The notes below the pieces were generated by a model. That model saw only the letters and a program-made list of their open reading frames with translations. It made no database searches and was not told the DNA's origin. From Arcanobacterium phocisimile (GTDB lineage Bacteria; Actinomycetota; Actinomycetes; Actinomycetales; Actinomycetaceae): 64,000 nt of DNA. The DNA is taken from NCBI RefSeq assembly GCF_016904675.1, contig NZ_CP070228.1:1116001-1180000 (forward strand), read 5' to 3'. The position numbers and the translations under genes are program-made. Each line of letters begins with the position of its first letter. Positions within the stretch are counted from its first letter, which is position 1. This document shows, one piece after another, positions 35,393 through 44,783 of the stretch.

Positions 35393-38272
35393 TCACGGCA
35401 CGATATTGATCAAATGTGGTGCACGGATGATAACCTTCCGAGGCTCGCCATCAAGGTATTGTGTAACCTTCTCCGAAGCCAATGCTAGTGCCTGAAGATC
35501 CGCATCCGAAATATCGGTCGGAACTTCGAGGCGGTCACGAACCTTGCCCTTAACCTGCACGACACACGTGACAGTATCGTCTACCAGCAACGACTCGTCG
35601 CTCACCGTCGGGAATGGAACGTAGGCCAAGGACTCACTGTGCCCCAAACGTTTCCATAGCTCCTCGGCAATATGCGGCGCAATCGGCGAGGTTAGCAGTA
35701 CCAAGGTTTCTGCAACTTCGCGGGTAACTGGCTTACCTGTGACGTGATTGTTGAGCACAATAACCTTCGCAATTGCAGTGTTGATCCGCATGCTTTCGAA
35801 CTCTTCACGAACATCGTGGATCGTGCGCGCAACCAACTTCTGTGTTTCCTTGTCGGTTGGTTCGTCAACAATCACTAGTTCCCCAGTTTCCTCGTCAACG
35901 ATATTGCGCCACAAGCGCTGCAAGAATCGTTGTGCACCCACAACTGCTCGGGTCTCCCACGGGCGGTCGGCATCCAACGGACCCATCGACATCTCATAGA
36001 CGCGGAACGTATCTGCACCGTACTGCTCAGCCATCTCGTCTGGCGTGACGATATTCTTCAGCGACTTACCCATCTTGCCGTATTCACGATTAACTGGTTG
36101 GCCGTTCCACTCGTAGGTCACTTCGCCAGAACCGTCAGCTGCGGCAACTTCAACGACTTCATCAGCAGGCACGTACTGCCCACGTGAATCGGTGTAGGCG
36201 TAGGCTTGAACGTAGCCTTGGTTGAACAGCTTGTGGAACGGCTCGCTTGAGCTCAAGTGACCCAAATCATAGAGTACCTTGTGCCAGAAACGCGCATAGA
36301 GCAGATGCAAAACAGCATGCTCAACGCCGCCGATATATAGGTCAGTACCACCAGCAGGCTTTCCGTCCTTTGGACCGATCCAATATTCTTCGTTTTCCGG
36401 AGCAATGAATTTCTCATCGTTCGTTGGATCAATATAGCGCAACTCGTACCAGCACGAGCCTGCCCAATTTGGCATCGTGTTGGTTTCGCGGCGATACTTC
36501 TTCACTCCATCACCCAAGTCAAGTTCAACATTGACCCAGTCAGTGAGGCGTCCCAATGGTGGTTCGGGCTCAGAGTCAGCATCATCCGGATCAAAAGAAC
36601 GAGGCGAATAGTCTGGGGTATCTGGCAATGCTACTGGCAGCATCGACTCTGGTAGCGAATGTGCCACGCCGTCTTCGTCGTAAACAATCGGGAATGGTTC
36701 ACCCCAGTAGCGTTGCCGTGAGAACAGCCAGTCACGCAGGCGATAGGTAATTGCGGAGCTACCGATCCCCTTTTCTTCGAGCCATGCGATCATCTTGGCT
36801 TTGCCGGCATCCTTATCAAGCCCGTTGAGCGAAATCTCTGAGTTTTCCGAGTTGATGATTAAGCCGTCTTCGGTCCATGCCGATTCACCGTCGAACTCAG
36901 CTGGCGTTTCGATCGTTGCAATAATCGGAATGTTGTAGGTACGAGCGAAATCAAAATCGCGCTGATCGCCAGACGGAACAGCCATAATTGCGCCGGTACC
37001 ATAACCCATCATCACGTAATCAGCAGTGAAGACTGGGATTTGTGCTCCGTTAACCGGGTTCGTTGCAAAGATTCCGGTGAAGACGCCAGTCTTGGTCTTA
37101 TCGACATCGGCTCGCTCTTTATCCGACTTCTGCGAAGCGGCACGTTGGTAGTCCTTCACAGCACTCAGCGGATTTGGCGCACCGCCGGTCCATTCACTTT
37201 CGGTACCTGCTGGCCATTGCGTCGGCAAAGCTTGCTCGGTAAGCATCGGATGCTCGGGTGAAACAACCATGAAAGTTGCGCCAAACAGCGTATCTGGACG
37301 GGTTGTGAACACGGTCAAAGTGTGGTCAGTATCGGCGCCATGCGCGGTGAAATCGACGTGCGCACCATGCGATTTACCGATCCAGTTACGCTGCATAGAG
37401 CGCACCTTTTCAGGCCAATCGACCTTGTCTAAATCGGTCGCCAAACGGTCTGAGTAGGCGGTGATGCGCATCATCCACTGGCGGAGGTTTCGCTTAAAGA
37501 CTGGGAAGTTACCACGCTCAGAACGGCCGTCCGAGGTGACTTCTTCGTTAGCTAGCACAGTACCCAAGCCTGGCGCCCAGTTCACTGGGGCATAATCAAC
37601 GTATGCCAATCGGCGACTATCGATGGCTGCCTGACGTTCGGTAGCCGACATCTCCGCCCACGGTTTCCCTTCTGGCGTTGGGATTGACCCATCTTCATAC
37701 CCAGAGACTAGTTCGCTGATTGGGCGTGCTCGACCGGTCGTGCCTGGCTCACGGCCTGGTGCGCTTTCGTCATACCAAGAGTTAAAGATCTGCAAGAAGA
37801 TCCACTGGGTCCAGCCAACGAAGTTATCGTCAGTTGTTGCTACCGAACGGCGCTTTTCATGCGACATGCCCAGCTTGCGTAGTTGTGAACGCATATTGTC
37901 AATGTTTTGTTCAGTGGTAATGCGCGGGTGCTGGCCGGTTTGCACGGCGAACTGTTCTGCTGGCAAGCCAAATGCGTCGAAACCCATCGTGTAGAGTACG
38001 TTCTTGCCTTGCATACGCTGATAGCGTGCCAAGCAATCCGTTGCGATAAATCCGAGTGGGTGACCAACGTGTAAACCCTTGCCCGATGGATATGGGAACA
38101 TATCAAGGAGGAAGTAGGCATCGTTGGCTAGCTCAGCCCCGTCGGCTAGATCGCCAACTGGGTTTGGTGCGTTAAAAGTTTCTTCATTGTCCCACCGGTC
38201 TTGCCATGATACTTCGATCTTGTTGGCAAGTTCGGCAGTGTAGCGGTACGGGAAGCTACTTGATGCCGACAT
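35393..38272 (-). CDS. leuS: Leucyl-tRNA synthetase
   Basis: A class Ia aminoacyl-tRNA synthetase charging tRNA-Leu. The HIGH motif appears as HVGHPLGF (about residue 68) and the KMSKS motif as [10 protein letters not shown] (about 730). The CP1 editing domain lies between ([26 protein letters not shown]). The anticodon-binding C-terminus includes [11 protein letters not shown]. 959 residues, typical for the actinobacterial enzyme with inserts. No T-box-like leader is visible in the 116 bases upstream. Confidence 0.97.
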   Translation of the reverse strand: MSASSSFPYRYTAELANKIEVSWQDRWDNEETFNAPNPVGDLADGAELANDAYFLLDMFPYPSGKGLHVGHPLGFIATDCLARYQRMQGKNVLYTMGFDAFGLPAEQFAVQTGQHPRITTEQNIDNMRSQLRKLGMSHEKRRSVATTDDNFVGWTQWIFLQIFNSWYDESAPGREPGTTGRARPISELVSGYEDGSIPTPEGKPWAEMSATERQAAIDSRRLAYVDYAPVNWAPGLGTVLANEEVTSDGRSERGNFPVFKRNLRQWMMRITAYSDRLATDLDKVDWPEKVRSMQRNWIGKSHGAHVDFTAHGADTDHTLTVFTTRPDTLFGATFMVVSPEHPMLTEQALPTQWPAGTESEWTGGAPNPLSAVKDYQRAASQKSDKERADVDKTKTGVFTGIFATNPVNGAQIPVFTADYVMMGYGTGAIMAVPSGDQRDFDFARTYNIPIIATIETPAEFDGESAWTEDGLIINSENSEISLNGLDKDAGKAKMIAWLEEKGIGSSAITYRLRDWLFSRQRYWGEPFPIVYDEDGVAHSLPESMLPVALPDTPDYSPRSFDPDDADSEPEPPLGRLTDWVNVELDLGDGVKKYRRETNTMPNWAGSCWYELRYIDPTNDEKFIAPENEEYWIGPKDGKPAGGTDLYIGGVEHAVLHLLYARFWHKVLYDLGHLSSSEPFHKLFNQGYVQAYAYTDSRGQYVPADEVVEVAAADGSGEVTYEWNGQPVNREYGKMGKSLKNIVTPDEMAEQYGADTFRVYEMSMGPLDADRPWETRAVVGAQRFLQRLWRNIVDEETGELVIVDEPTDKETQKLVARTIHDVREEFESMRINTAIAKVIVLNNHVTGKPVTREVAETLVLLTSPIAPHIAEELWKRLGHSESLAYVPFPTVSDESLLVDDTVTCVVQVKGKVRDRLEVPTDISDADLQALALASEKVTQYLDGEPRKVIIRAPHLINIVP

Positions 38273-38388
38273 GATTCTCCTTATTTTCGTTATAAAATCA
38301 TTAATCTTAATGGTAACTCAGGAGTCGGCTTTTCTCCGTCCAACGAACATGTGATACACCAAACGTCTCGAGGAGGTAGACTGGCATC

Positions 38389-38826
38389 ATGAGTAGTATT
38401 TTTACAAAGATTATCGCAGGTGAAATTCCCGGAAAATTCGTCTGGGCTGATGACGACGTCGTCGCCATGGCAACAATTGAACCAGTCCGCCCCGGTCACG
38501 TGATGGTTATTCCACGAGCTGAGGTCCCGAAGTTTAATGACGTCGATCCAGAAGTTTTTGCGCACGCGATGAAAGTCGCGCAGATTATTGCAAACGCACA
38601 AGAAAAGGCTTTCGGCGTCGAACGCAGCGTTGTCACAATTCTTGGTTTTGAGGTTCCTCATACTCATATTCACGTTATCCCGGCTGAATCTGAAAGTGCC
38701 GCGAACTTGCATAAGGCTAGTGCCGCTCCAGCTGCTGATATCACGAAAGCGATGATGGAGTTGCGTAATGCGTTGTTCGAGCTGGGCTACGGCGAGCACG
38801 TTCCGGAATATATGGATGCTCTCTAG
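38389..38826 (+). CDS. HIT family nucleotide hydrolase/transferase
   Basis: A 145-residue histidine-triad protein, likely hydrolysing nucleoside phosphoramidates or similar. The opening SIFTKIIAGEIPGKFVW and the triad HTHIHVIP (about 105-112) are clear. AGGAGG at 38371-38376 lies 12 bases before the ATG, longer than usual; no closer start codon exists in frame. Convergent with the VKOR gene, 4 bases apart. Confidence 0.93.
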   Translation: MSSIFTKIIAGEIPGKFVWADDDVVAMATIEPVRPGHVMVIPRAEVPKFNDVDPEVFAHAMKVAQIIANAQEKAFGVERSVVTILGFEVPHTHIHVIPAESESAANLHKASAAPAADITKAMMELRNALFELGYGEHVPEYMDAL

Positions 38827-38830
38827 AATT

Positions 38831-39511
38831 CTAGGAAACTAAGACTGAGAGCAGGTTCCAAAAAGTCGTCACGATCAAAACGATGACGGCGGCGTATGCT
38901 GTAATAATAACAATCCAGCGATTGCGCACATAGGATCGGCCAAAATCTTGCGCGCCTTGGCCGTAGTGGCCGGCTTGAGCGCTACGCGCGGTGACGTGAA
39001 CGAAGAGCAATATTGTTACTACCCACGTAACCATGCAGTATGGGCAGAGTTTACCCTCTACCGCCAAGCTTTCGTACATAAACCACATAACCCAGACGAT
39101 TCCGCCGCCTAACGCGACGGATAGCAGTTGCCATAGCCAACGGGCATATTGGGCACGCGCAAGTAAGCCAAGGCCCAGTGCCGCGATACCAGCGAAGAAA
39201 GCTAAGCCCAACACTGAATTGGAGATCCCGAAGAAAACTTCATTTTGCCAGGCGCCGATCCACTCTCCACAACCGACCAGCGGGTTGACATCGCACAATA
39301 AAATAGCTTGTGGATTTGTGAGTTTTTCTTTCTCGGCGATGATCAACGACAGTGATGACCACAGGCCGATGAAACCGCAGAGAGTGATCAACCAGGCGAG
39401 CCCGCGTTCAGCTCCCCCAGCTAGTTGGTGTGCTGTCGGGTAAGCATCGTATTTCACGAGCTTGGCAACGATTTGTTCCTCAGTAAGCTCACTGTCTATC
39501 TTCCGCGCCAT
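38831..39511 (-). CDS. Vitamin K epoxide reductase family protein (VKOR)
   Basis: A membrane thiol oxidoreductase that regenerates the oxidised state of an exported DsbA-like partner in Actinobacteria. The paired cysteines of the loop (CDVNPLVGCGEW, about 74-85) and the active-site CPYC (about 158) are intact, in a 4-5 helix protein of 226 residues. No fused thioredoxin domain and no dsbA beside it. Its stop lies 5 bases past the HIT gene and it follows the HAD gene with a 1-base gap. Confidence 0.92.
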   Translation of the reverse strand: MARKIDSELTEEQIVAKLVKYDAYPTAHQLAGGAERGLAWLITLCGFIGLWSSLSLIIAEKEKLTNPQAILLCDVNPLVGCGEWIGAWQNEVFFGISNSVLGLAFFAGIAALGLGLLARAQYARWLWQLLSVALGGGIVWVMWFMYESLAVEGKLCPYCMVTWVVTILLFVHVTARSAQAGHYGQGAQDFGRSYVRNRWIVIITAYAAVIVLIVTTFWNLLSVLVS

Positions 39512-39512
39512 A

Positions 39513-40271
39513 TCAGTCCTTCACGCCTTTCACATAGTCATGCACATATTGCGCGGTATCTTCCCAACCAGTAACTGCGTGCGCATCAATACCGAGCTTA
39601 AGTACCGGATAGTCGTTACCGCCTTCGTCTAACCGATCGCCGATGAAAAGCATATCGCTGATAGCAATGCCGGTTTGCTTGGATAATTCAGCGATACCGT
39701 AGGCTTTATCAACGCCTGCTCGCGTGATGTCGACCGACGTCGAGCCGCCCGAGCGCACTTCTAGGTCTGGTAGGTCTGCCGCCACTGCTGCGCGCAGAGC
39801 TTCTTTTTTACTCCTGTCCGGATCCCAGGCTTGTTTTGCCTCGACTGGTGCTTGTTGTCCCAAAGCAGAGAAGGTGATTTGTGATCCACGATCTTCAAGG
39901 ATCGGACCCCATGTTTTTGCTTCCCATAAGCCGAGTTCTTTCGCGCGCTTTTCTAGAGATTCTAGAGCACGGTGCCGTTCGGTAGTGCTGAGATCGCGAG
40001 CATAGATTGTCTCCCATTGTCCATCGCTATAGCGTAGGTAGCGCGTTCCGCAAGTAGGCATAAGGTGCAGTTTATTTAGTTGATCGGCGGTGGCGTGAAG
40101 ATGGTCAAGGAGCTGAGTCGAGAACTGCGTGAAGTTGCCACCAGAAATAACGCACACTTCAGAGATGTTTAAAAGCGAACGCAGTGCGTGAGCCATTTCT
40201 TCCGGCAATGGGGACTTCGACGGCGCGAGCGTATCATCTAAGTCAAATGCCACTAATTCATACTGTGTCAT
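39513..40271 (-). CDS. HAD-IIB family phosphatase
   Basis: A 252-residue haloacid dehalogenase-type hydrolase with a C2B-type cap. Motif I is AFDLDDTLA (about 8-16), motif II VISGGN, and motif IV GDRLDEGGNDYPV (about 215). The closest group is HAD-IIB (sucrose-phosphatase or phosphomannomutase-like), so a sugar-phosphate substrate is likely. ATG at 40271 with GGAG 5-6 bases upstream; an in-frame extension to 40334 precedes this and is not needed. Confidence 0.88.
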   Translation of the reverse strand: MTQYELVAFDLDDTLAPSKSPLPEEMAHALRSLLNISEVCVISGGNFTQFSTQLLDHLHATADQLNKLHLMPTCGTRYLRYSDGQWETIYARDLSTTERHRALESLEKRAKELGLWEAKTWGPILEDRGSQITFSALGQQAPVEAKQAWDPDRSKKEALRAAVAADLPDLEVRSGGSTSVDITRAGVDKAYGIAELSKQTGIAISDMLFIGDRLDEGGNDYPVLKLGIDAHAVTGWEDTAQYVHDYVKGVKD

Positions 40272-40362
40272 ACATCTCCACCGTAATTTTCGCGTTAGGT
40301 CATCCATGACAAGACTGTCACTTGATAGGCTCAAACCATTGTACGCATGTAAGGAGACTTTT

Positions 40363-41616
40363 ATGAAAACAAAGGCCGAAGAGCACGCGATAAAACGAGT
40401 GCCTCAGCCGTTAATGACAGCAGCTGCGTGGTCATGGCGCTTGATCGTTGTTGGCCTTGCGTTGACTGCCCTTGGCTGGCTATCACTAACTTTCTATACA
40501 CTCGTCATTTCCGTAATGGTAGCTTTCCTGCTCGCTGTAGTCTTGGAACCCTTAGTTTCCATGCTCCGAAAGTACTTGAGATTCCCGGCAAGCCTTGCCG
40601 CGGGTACAGTTTTTTTATTCTTCTTAGCCCTCGTAGGGGTACTGATGTGGGGATCATCGGTCGGTATTGTTTCTGGATTTAGCGATCTTTCAGAACAATT
40701 AAACGAAGGCGTGAGCACGATTGTTCAAGATCTCACTGAGCGGTTCCCCCATATCGGCGATCAACTCACTGACGCATGGGGAGCAATACAAAACACGCTC
40801 ACCAGAAATTCGCGCCAGGTGCTCGGTGGCGTTGTTGCAGTCGGCTCAACGGTGACTTCAATGCTCACCGGCATTCTCCTGATGTTATTTACTCTCTTTT
40901 TCTTCCTCAAGGACGGCCGTCGGTTGTGGCAGTGGTGCGTACGCTTACTGCCATTGCATTACCAAAACTGCGCGAATGAAGCAGGAATCCGCGCTTGGGT
41001 TATGATCGGGAACTACACCCGTACCCAAGCATTGGTTGCGCTCATCGACGCGGTAGGTATCGCCGTCATCGCAATGATCCTCGAGACTCCAATGAGCTTG
41101 GCTTTACCGATCGGACTCCTCGTATTTTTAGCGGCCTTCATCCCAGTTGTCGGCGCTTTCTTATCCGGATTTGTCGCAATTATCATCGTACTTGTCAATA
41201 CCCAATCGTTCTTCATGGCCTCGATGATGGCACTTGGCATCCTCGTTGTTCAACAGATTGAAGGAAATCTACTCCAACCAATTCTCCAAGGAAATGCACT
41301 CAACATTCATCCACTTGCTGTCGTTCTGATTGTGGCGGCAGGATCTGCTGTTGCTGGCATTGTGGGAGCAATTTTTACTGTTCCTCTTGTAGCAGCGCTC
41401 AACGTTGTCATCCTCTACTTACGCGGGCATGACATGTACCCTTACTTGGATTCTTTGGCCGACCGCCCAGGTGGTCCCGCAAAGAATTTCCTTGAAGTCC
41501 GCCAAGAGTACTGGCACGACTTCGAGTCAAACGTTGCGATTACGACTTCGCCTGCCGAACGCCGCAAAGCTAAGTATGCGCGCACTGCGCGACTCTTCGG
41601 ATTTGGTGGCAAATAA
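40363..41616 (+). CDS. AI-2E family transporter-like permease
   Basis: A 417-residue polytopic protein of the AI-2E/UPF0118 (PF01594) family. Seven to eight hydrophobic segments are visible. A long soluble loop lies after the third helix (about 105-160), and the family-typical C-terminus (QQIEGNLLQPILQGNALNIHPL, split around residue 305) is clear. Members include the TqsA exporter and Na+/H+ antiporters, so the substrate is open. ATG 40363 preceded by AAGGAG at 40351-40356. Confidence 0.88.
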   Translation: MKTKAEEHAIKRVPQPLMTAAAWSWRLIVVGLALTALGWLSLTFYTLVISVMVAFLLAVVLEPLVSMLRKYLRFPASLAAGTVFLFFLALVGVLMWGSSVGIVSGFSDLSEQLNEGVSTIVQDLTERFPHIGDQLTDAWGAIQNTLTRNSRQVLGGVVAVGSTVTSMLTGILLMLFTLFFFLKDGRRLWQWCVRLLPLHYQNCANEAGIRAWVMIGNYTRTQALVALIDAVGIAVIAMILETPMSLALPIGLLVFLAAFIPVVGAFLSGFVAIIIVLVNTQSFFMASMMALGILVVQQIEGNLLQPILQGNALNIHPLAVVLIVAAGSAVAGIVGAIFTVPLVAALNVVILYLRGHDMYPYLDSLADRPGGPAKNFLEVRQEYWHDFESNVAITTSPAERRKAKYARTARLFGFGGK

Positions 41617-41619
41617 CCA

Positions 41620-41639
41620 TAGCTGATATCAGCTAGAAT
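41620..41639 (+). promoter_or_regulatory. Palindromic operator/promoter upstream of deoD
   Basis: TAGCTGATATCAGCTA (41620-41635) is a perfect 16-bp palindrome. The TAGAAT at 41634-41639 that overlaps its right edge could be the -10 of the deoD promoter, though I see no good -35. Position and symmetry suggest a repressor site for nucleoside-responsive control. The palindrome is short, so chance is possible. Confidence 0.4.
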
Positions 41640-41696
41640 ACTCGTAACTAGATCATCGAAAATCTCGTGATCATAGATCTGAAAGGGTAAATCCTT

Positions 41697-42404
41697 ATGG
41701 CAACACCGCATATTAGTGCCGAACCAGGCGATTTTGCACCCGCAGTCCTTATGCCCGGTGATCCAAAGCGCGCAACCAAAATGATGGAACTGCTGATGCC
41801 TGACGCACGTTTGGTTTCGCATGTTCGTGGGATCGTAGGTTACACCGGTGAGGTCAACGGCAAACCCCTGTCGATTATGGCTTCCGGCATGGGACAACCG
41901 TCGTTGTCGATTTACGTTAACGAATTATTTATGTCGTACGGTGTTGAGCGCATCATCCGTGTTGGTACCGCTGGAGGTCTTTCCTCTAAAGTCGCAGTCG
42001 GGGATGTCATCATCGCCAACGGTGCCCATTATGAGGGAATCATGAATACCTATATGACTCCCAATATTCACTTTTCCGCAATTGCCTCTTACGATCTCGT
42101 ACGTGGCGCAGCTGATGCTGCGGGCGACGACGATACCGTACATGTCGGAGCTATTGTTTCGCGTGATCGCTTCTACGGAGTTGATCCGGCAGAAAATGAA
42201 GCACTAGCAAAGATCGGTTGCTTGGGCGTCGAAATGGAAGCTGGCGCACTTTACGGTTTGGCAACAAAGTATGATCGCCAGGCTTTGGCCGTCCTCACTG
42301 TTTCAGATCACATCACTGTACCAAGTGAAGATATGGACGCAGAAGCTCGTGAGAGCAAGTTCCAAAAGGCCCTCGCGTTGGCAGTAGCAGCGGCACACTG
42401 CTAG
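41697..42404 (+). CDS. deoD: Purine-nucleoside phosphorylase (DeoD type)
   Basis: A hexameric-type phosphorylase that cleaves purine (deoxy)nucleosides with phosphate for salvage. The N-terminus ATPHISAEPGDFAPAVLMPG, the phosphate loop MPGDPKRA, RVGTAGGL and the specificity segment VEMEAGALYGLA match DeoD. The catalytic Asp lies in VSDHI near residue 203. 235 residues, normal. AAAGGG lies 10 bases before the ATG. Confidence 0.95.
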   Translation: MATPHISAEPGDFAPAVLMPGDPKRATKMMELLMPDARLVSHVRGIVGYTGEVNGKPLSIMASGMGQPSLSIYVNELFMSYGVERIIRVGTAGGLSSKVAVGDVIIANGAHYEGIMNTYMTPNIHFSAIASYDLVRGAADAAGDDDTVHVGAIVSRDRFYGVDPAENEALAKIGCLGVEMEAGALYGLATKYDRQALAVLTVSDHITVPSEDMDAEARESKFQKALALAVAAAHC

Positions 42405-42424
42405 CTCAAATTCTGCAATCATCG

Positions 42425-42459
42425 AGTTGGTGCTTCTCATTCTTAGAGGAGCACCAACT
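42425..42459 (+). terminator. deoD terminator
   Basis: AGTTGGTGCT pairs with AGCACCAACT, continued by a T-G pair and CTC/GAG around a 7-base loop, and followed by TATTATTTT. It lies 20 bases after the deoD stop. Confidence 0.85.
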
Positions 42460-42468
42460 TATTATTTT

Positions 42469-42839
42469 CCTGTATTGCCAGAAGACGCAGAGGTTTCCGT
42501 GATGCTCTCCCTTTCCTTTACGCTACGTTCCATCCGCAGAGCCGGGTAAACGTCAAATCCACCGCCGGGACCTCCTTTTGTTGCCATAGGGGTTAATCCG
42601 TTTTGTTCATCATGACAATGTCTAACCATGAGAACATCTTGACATAGGGCTCCGACACAAAATGCGTAACATCAGTTGCTTGAAAACCGCCAGTCTTGTC
42701 GTACCAATACCTGCGAACGAAAGACTGATCACACAAACCGTTCCGAGAACGTATTCCGGCAACAAACGTATTATCGTGGAGATGTTCAGAATATGAGACT
42801 AGCTTGATTTCGGCTTGTTTCCATGTCAATCTGGAGTTG
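42469..42839. other. Intergenic stretch upstream of the met riboswitch
   Basis: 371 bases between the deoD terminator and the riboswitch. No gene is assigned. On the minus strand an 83-codon frame (42844-42593) begins MNNSRLTWKQAEIKLVSYS and contains a VTHFVSEPY stretch faintly like the phage DUF551 type, and a 41-codon frame (42587-42462) begins MATKGGPGGGFDVY. Neither has a ribosome-binding site, and the first would start inside the riboswitch, so they may be remnants of a decayed gene. The metNIQ promoter must lie at the right end. Confidence 0.4.
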
Positions 42840-42922
42840 TTCATCAAGAGCAGCTGAGAGACTCGGCTCAGTGAAGCTGCAGCAACCCGTATCCGGCGGG
42901 TGCTACTGCCGAGTACGATGGA
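42840..42922 (+). promoter_or_regulatory. SAM-responsive riboswitch (SAM-I/SAM-IV superfamily) controlling metN
   Basis: P1: TTCATC (42840-42845) with GATGGA (42917-42922). P2: GCAGC (42850-42854) with GCTGC (42876-42880), enclosing the kink-turn-like TGAGAGA. P3: ACCCG (42885-42889) with CGGGT (42897-42901). A pseudoknot forms between CTCGGC (42862-42867) and GCCGAG (42908-42913). The conserved AAGAG, GCAACC and GGTGC elements are all present. The 3' strand of P1 contains part of the GGAGG Shine-Dalgarno (42920-42924) of metN. Ligand-stabilised P1 should therefore block translation. The exact Rfam class (SAM-I, SAM-IV or the I/IV variant) needs a covariance-model search. Confidence 0.85.
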
Positions 42923-42929
42923 GGAACGC

Positions 42930-43919
42930 GTGATAGAGCTCAAGAATGTATCCAAGATATATCCACGCAAGGGTGGATCAGATGTCCATGCGCTAAACAA
43001 TCTTTCACTCACCATACCGGACAACACTATCCACGGAATTGTCGGTGAGTCAGGTGCAGGAAAATCCACCCTCATCAGGTGTCTGACCGCGCTCGAACGC
43101 CCCACAAGTGGTTCAATTCTTGTTGACGATGAAGACCTCACTCAGTTAACGTCGAAACAGTTGCGCGCTGCTCGCCGCCGTATAGGTATGGTTTTCCAGG
43201 GAGCCAACCTCTTAGAAGCACGCACAACCTATGAAAATATTGCTTACCCATTGCGGATAGCCAGAGTCCCCAGTAACGAAATCGATATCCGAGTTAAAGA
43301 ACTTCTTACTCTTGTCGGACTGCAAGATCGAGCGCACTCCTACCCAGCACAATTGTCTGGCGGGCAACGCCAGCGCGTTGGTATCGCACGAGCACTGGCA
43401 GATCGACCCGCCGTCTTGCTAGCAGATGAACCTACATCAGCTCTGGATACCGAAACTACCGAATCGATCTTGACACTATTGAAAAACGTTAGAGAACAAA
43501 CGGGAGTTACGGTCGTCGTTATCACCCACGAAATGTCAGTCGTTCGCTCAATCTGTGATTCTGTTACTCTCCTCGATGCTGGACGTATCCTGGAAACTGG
43601 CTTCATCTCGGATATTCTTCAGACCCCTTCGTCACAGTTAGCGCGGATGCTCATCCCATTACCCGAACTTGATTCTTACACCACCGAATTAAACGACGTC
43701 GTCGATCTCTATTTCACGTCACACCCTGGCGAACCCACCGGGTCGCGGGTCCTGAGTAAAGTAGCTGAACTTGGCGCCGACATTGCCGCAGGAACCTTTG
43801 AATCTGTTGGCGAAGTACAAGTGGGGCGCCTTGCAATTGCAGTCCCGATCGGCCAAGGAGAACAATACGCAAGCCAATTCGATAAGGCCATGATTTTCGC
43901 ACAGGTGCGTGACGTATGA
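42930..43919 (+). CDS. metN: Methionine ABC transporter ATP-binding protein
   Basis: The ATPase of the methionine importer. Walker A GESGAGKST (about 38-46), signature LSGGQRQR, Walker B VLLADEP, and a C-terminal NIL domain (about 245-329) that senses methionine in this family. I choose the GTG at 42930 (VIELKNVSKIYPRKGG), 5 bases after the riboswitch-embedded GGAGG; the in-frame extension to 42900 lies in the riboswitch. 329 residues. Overlaps metI by 4 bases. Confidence 0.96.
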   Translation: MIELKNVSKIYPRKGGSDVHALNNLSLTIPDNTIHGIVGESGAGKSTLIRCLTALERPTSGSILVDDEDLTQLTSKQLRAARRRIGMVFQGANLLEARTTYENIAYPLRIARVPSNEIDIRVKELLTLVGLQDRAHSYPAQLSGGQRQRVGIARALADRPAVLLADEPTSALDTETTESILTLLKNVREQTGVTVVVITHEMSVVRSICDSVTLLDAGRILETGFISDILQTPSSQLARMLIPLPELDSYTTELNDVVDLYFTSHPGEPTGSRVLSKVAELGADIAAGTFESVGEVQVGRLAIAVPIGQGEQYASQFDKAMIFAQVRDV

Positions 43920-44650
43920 ATAATCAATTCTTCACTATAATGCCATCACTAATCCTCACTGCACGTGGCGACGAAGGAACATGGTTCAATCGCCCAGTCA
44001 TCCAGGATCAATTAATCAGCGCTATCGGTGAAACACTGCTAATGGTTAGCGTTGGGACTATCATCACTGTCATCCTTGGTTTGCCACTAGGTGTGGTCTT
44101 GGCTGAGACTCGTAAAGAAGGTTTGATCCCCCACCGATACGCTCATAAGATTATCGGCGCCACAGTTAATATAGGGCGTGCTATACCATTCATCATCTTA
44201 GCTGTGATCGTGTTGTACGCCATCAGGTTTGCCAGCATCCCCGGATTGTCCACCGTGGGCTGGCCAGCCTTTACTGTTTCACTTATTGTTTCAGCTGTCC
44301 CCTATTTTGCTCGGTTGGTAGAATCCAACGTCCGTGCAGTAGAACATGGGAAGGTTGAGGCTGCACAAATGGCAGGCGCATCGTCGTTGTCAATTATGAC
44401 AGGGGTTTTGGTGCGTGAAGCACTCCCAGCAATCATTCAGTCAATCACGATTTTAACTATCACAGTAATCGGATACTCAGCAATGTCCTCGATTGTTGGC
44501 GGTGGTGGCTTGGGCGCCCTCGCTATTAACCAAGGGTATACGCGCCATCATTTTGACGTCGTCATCATCTCCGTTATCGCCATTTTAGTCATGGTACAAA
44601 TAGTGCAATGGATCGGCGACATGCTTAGCCGGCTGGTTGATCACCGCTAA
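43916..44650 (+). CDS. metI: Methionine ABC transporter permease
   Basis: A 244-residue membrane subunit of the D/L-methionine importer with five predicted helices. The EAA-type loop is seen in VEAAQMAGASSLSIMTGVLV (about 144-163). The family C-terminal stretch GYSAMSSIVGGGGLGALAI is present. An N-terminal segment of about 25 residues precedes the first helix. Its ATG overlaps the metN stop (ATGA). Confidence 0.96.
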   Translation: MNNQFFTIMPSLILTARGDEGTWFNRPVIQDQLISAIGETLLMVSVGTIITVILGLPLGVVLAETRKEGLIPHRYAHKIIGATVNIGRAIPFIILAVIVLYAIRFASIPGLSTVGWPAFTVSLIVSAVPYFARLVESNVRAVEHGKVEAAQMAGASSLSIMTGVLVREALPAIIQSITILTITVIGYSAMSSIVGGGGLGALAINQGYTRHHFDVVIISVIAILVMVQIVQWIGDMLSRLVDHR

Positions 44651-44665
44651 GGCCCAACCAGCCGG
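44629..44665 (+). other. Intercistronic hairpin metI-metQ
   Basis: CCGGCTGGTTG (44629-44639) pairs perfectly with CAACCAGCCGG (44655-44665); the 15-base loop includes the metI stop codon. No T-run follows, so it may stabilise the upstream message or attenuate rather than terminate. The 133 bases before metQ hold no ORF. Confidence 0.6.
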
Positions 44666-44783
44666 GATCCACCTCCGCCTTGGCGCGGGTTTGTCTATCA
44701 TACGGATGCGATCGTGCACGTGTGCGAATCCGCTCGATAACTATCCAATTTTGCCTATATTGGCGTGATACTAAGGAAATACC

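Noticed and set aside
38273-38388. T-box leader upstream of leuS
   Set aside because: Only 116 bases are available and no T-box sequence or specifier stem-loop could be drawn.
42593-43141. Leftward 182-codon frame upstream of and across metN
   Set aside because: Its 5' half is antisense to metN and the riboswitch; only the 3' 83 codons look possibly coding and these are described as intergenic.
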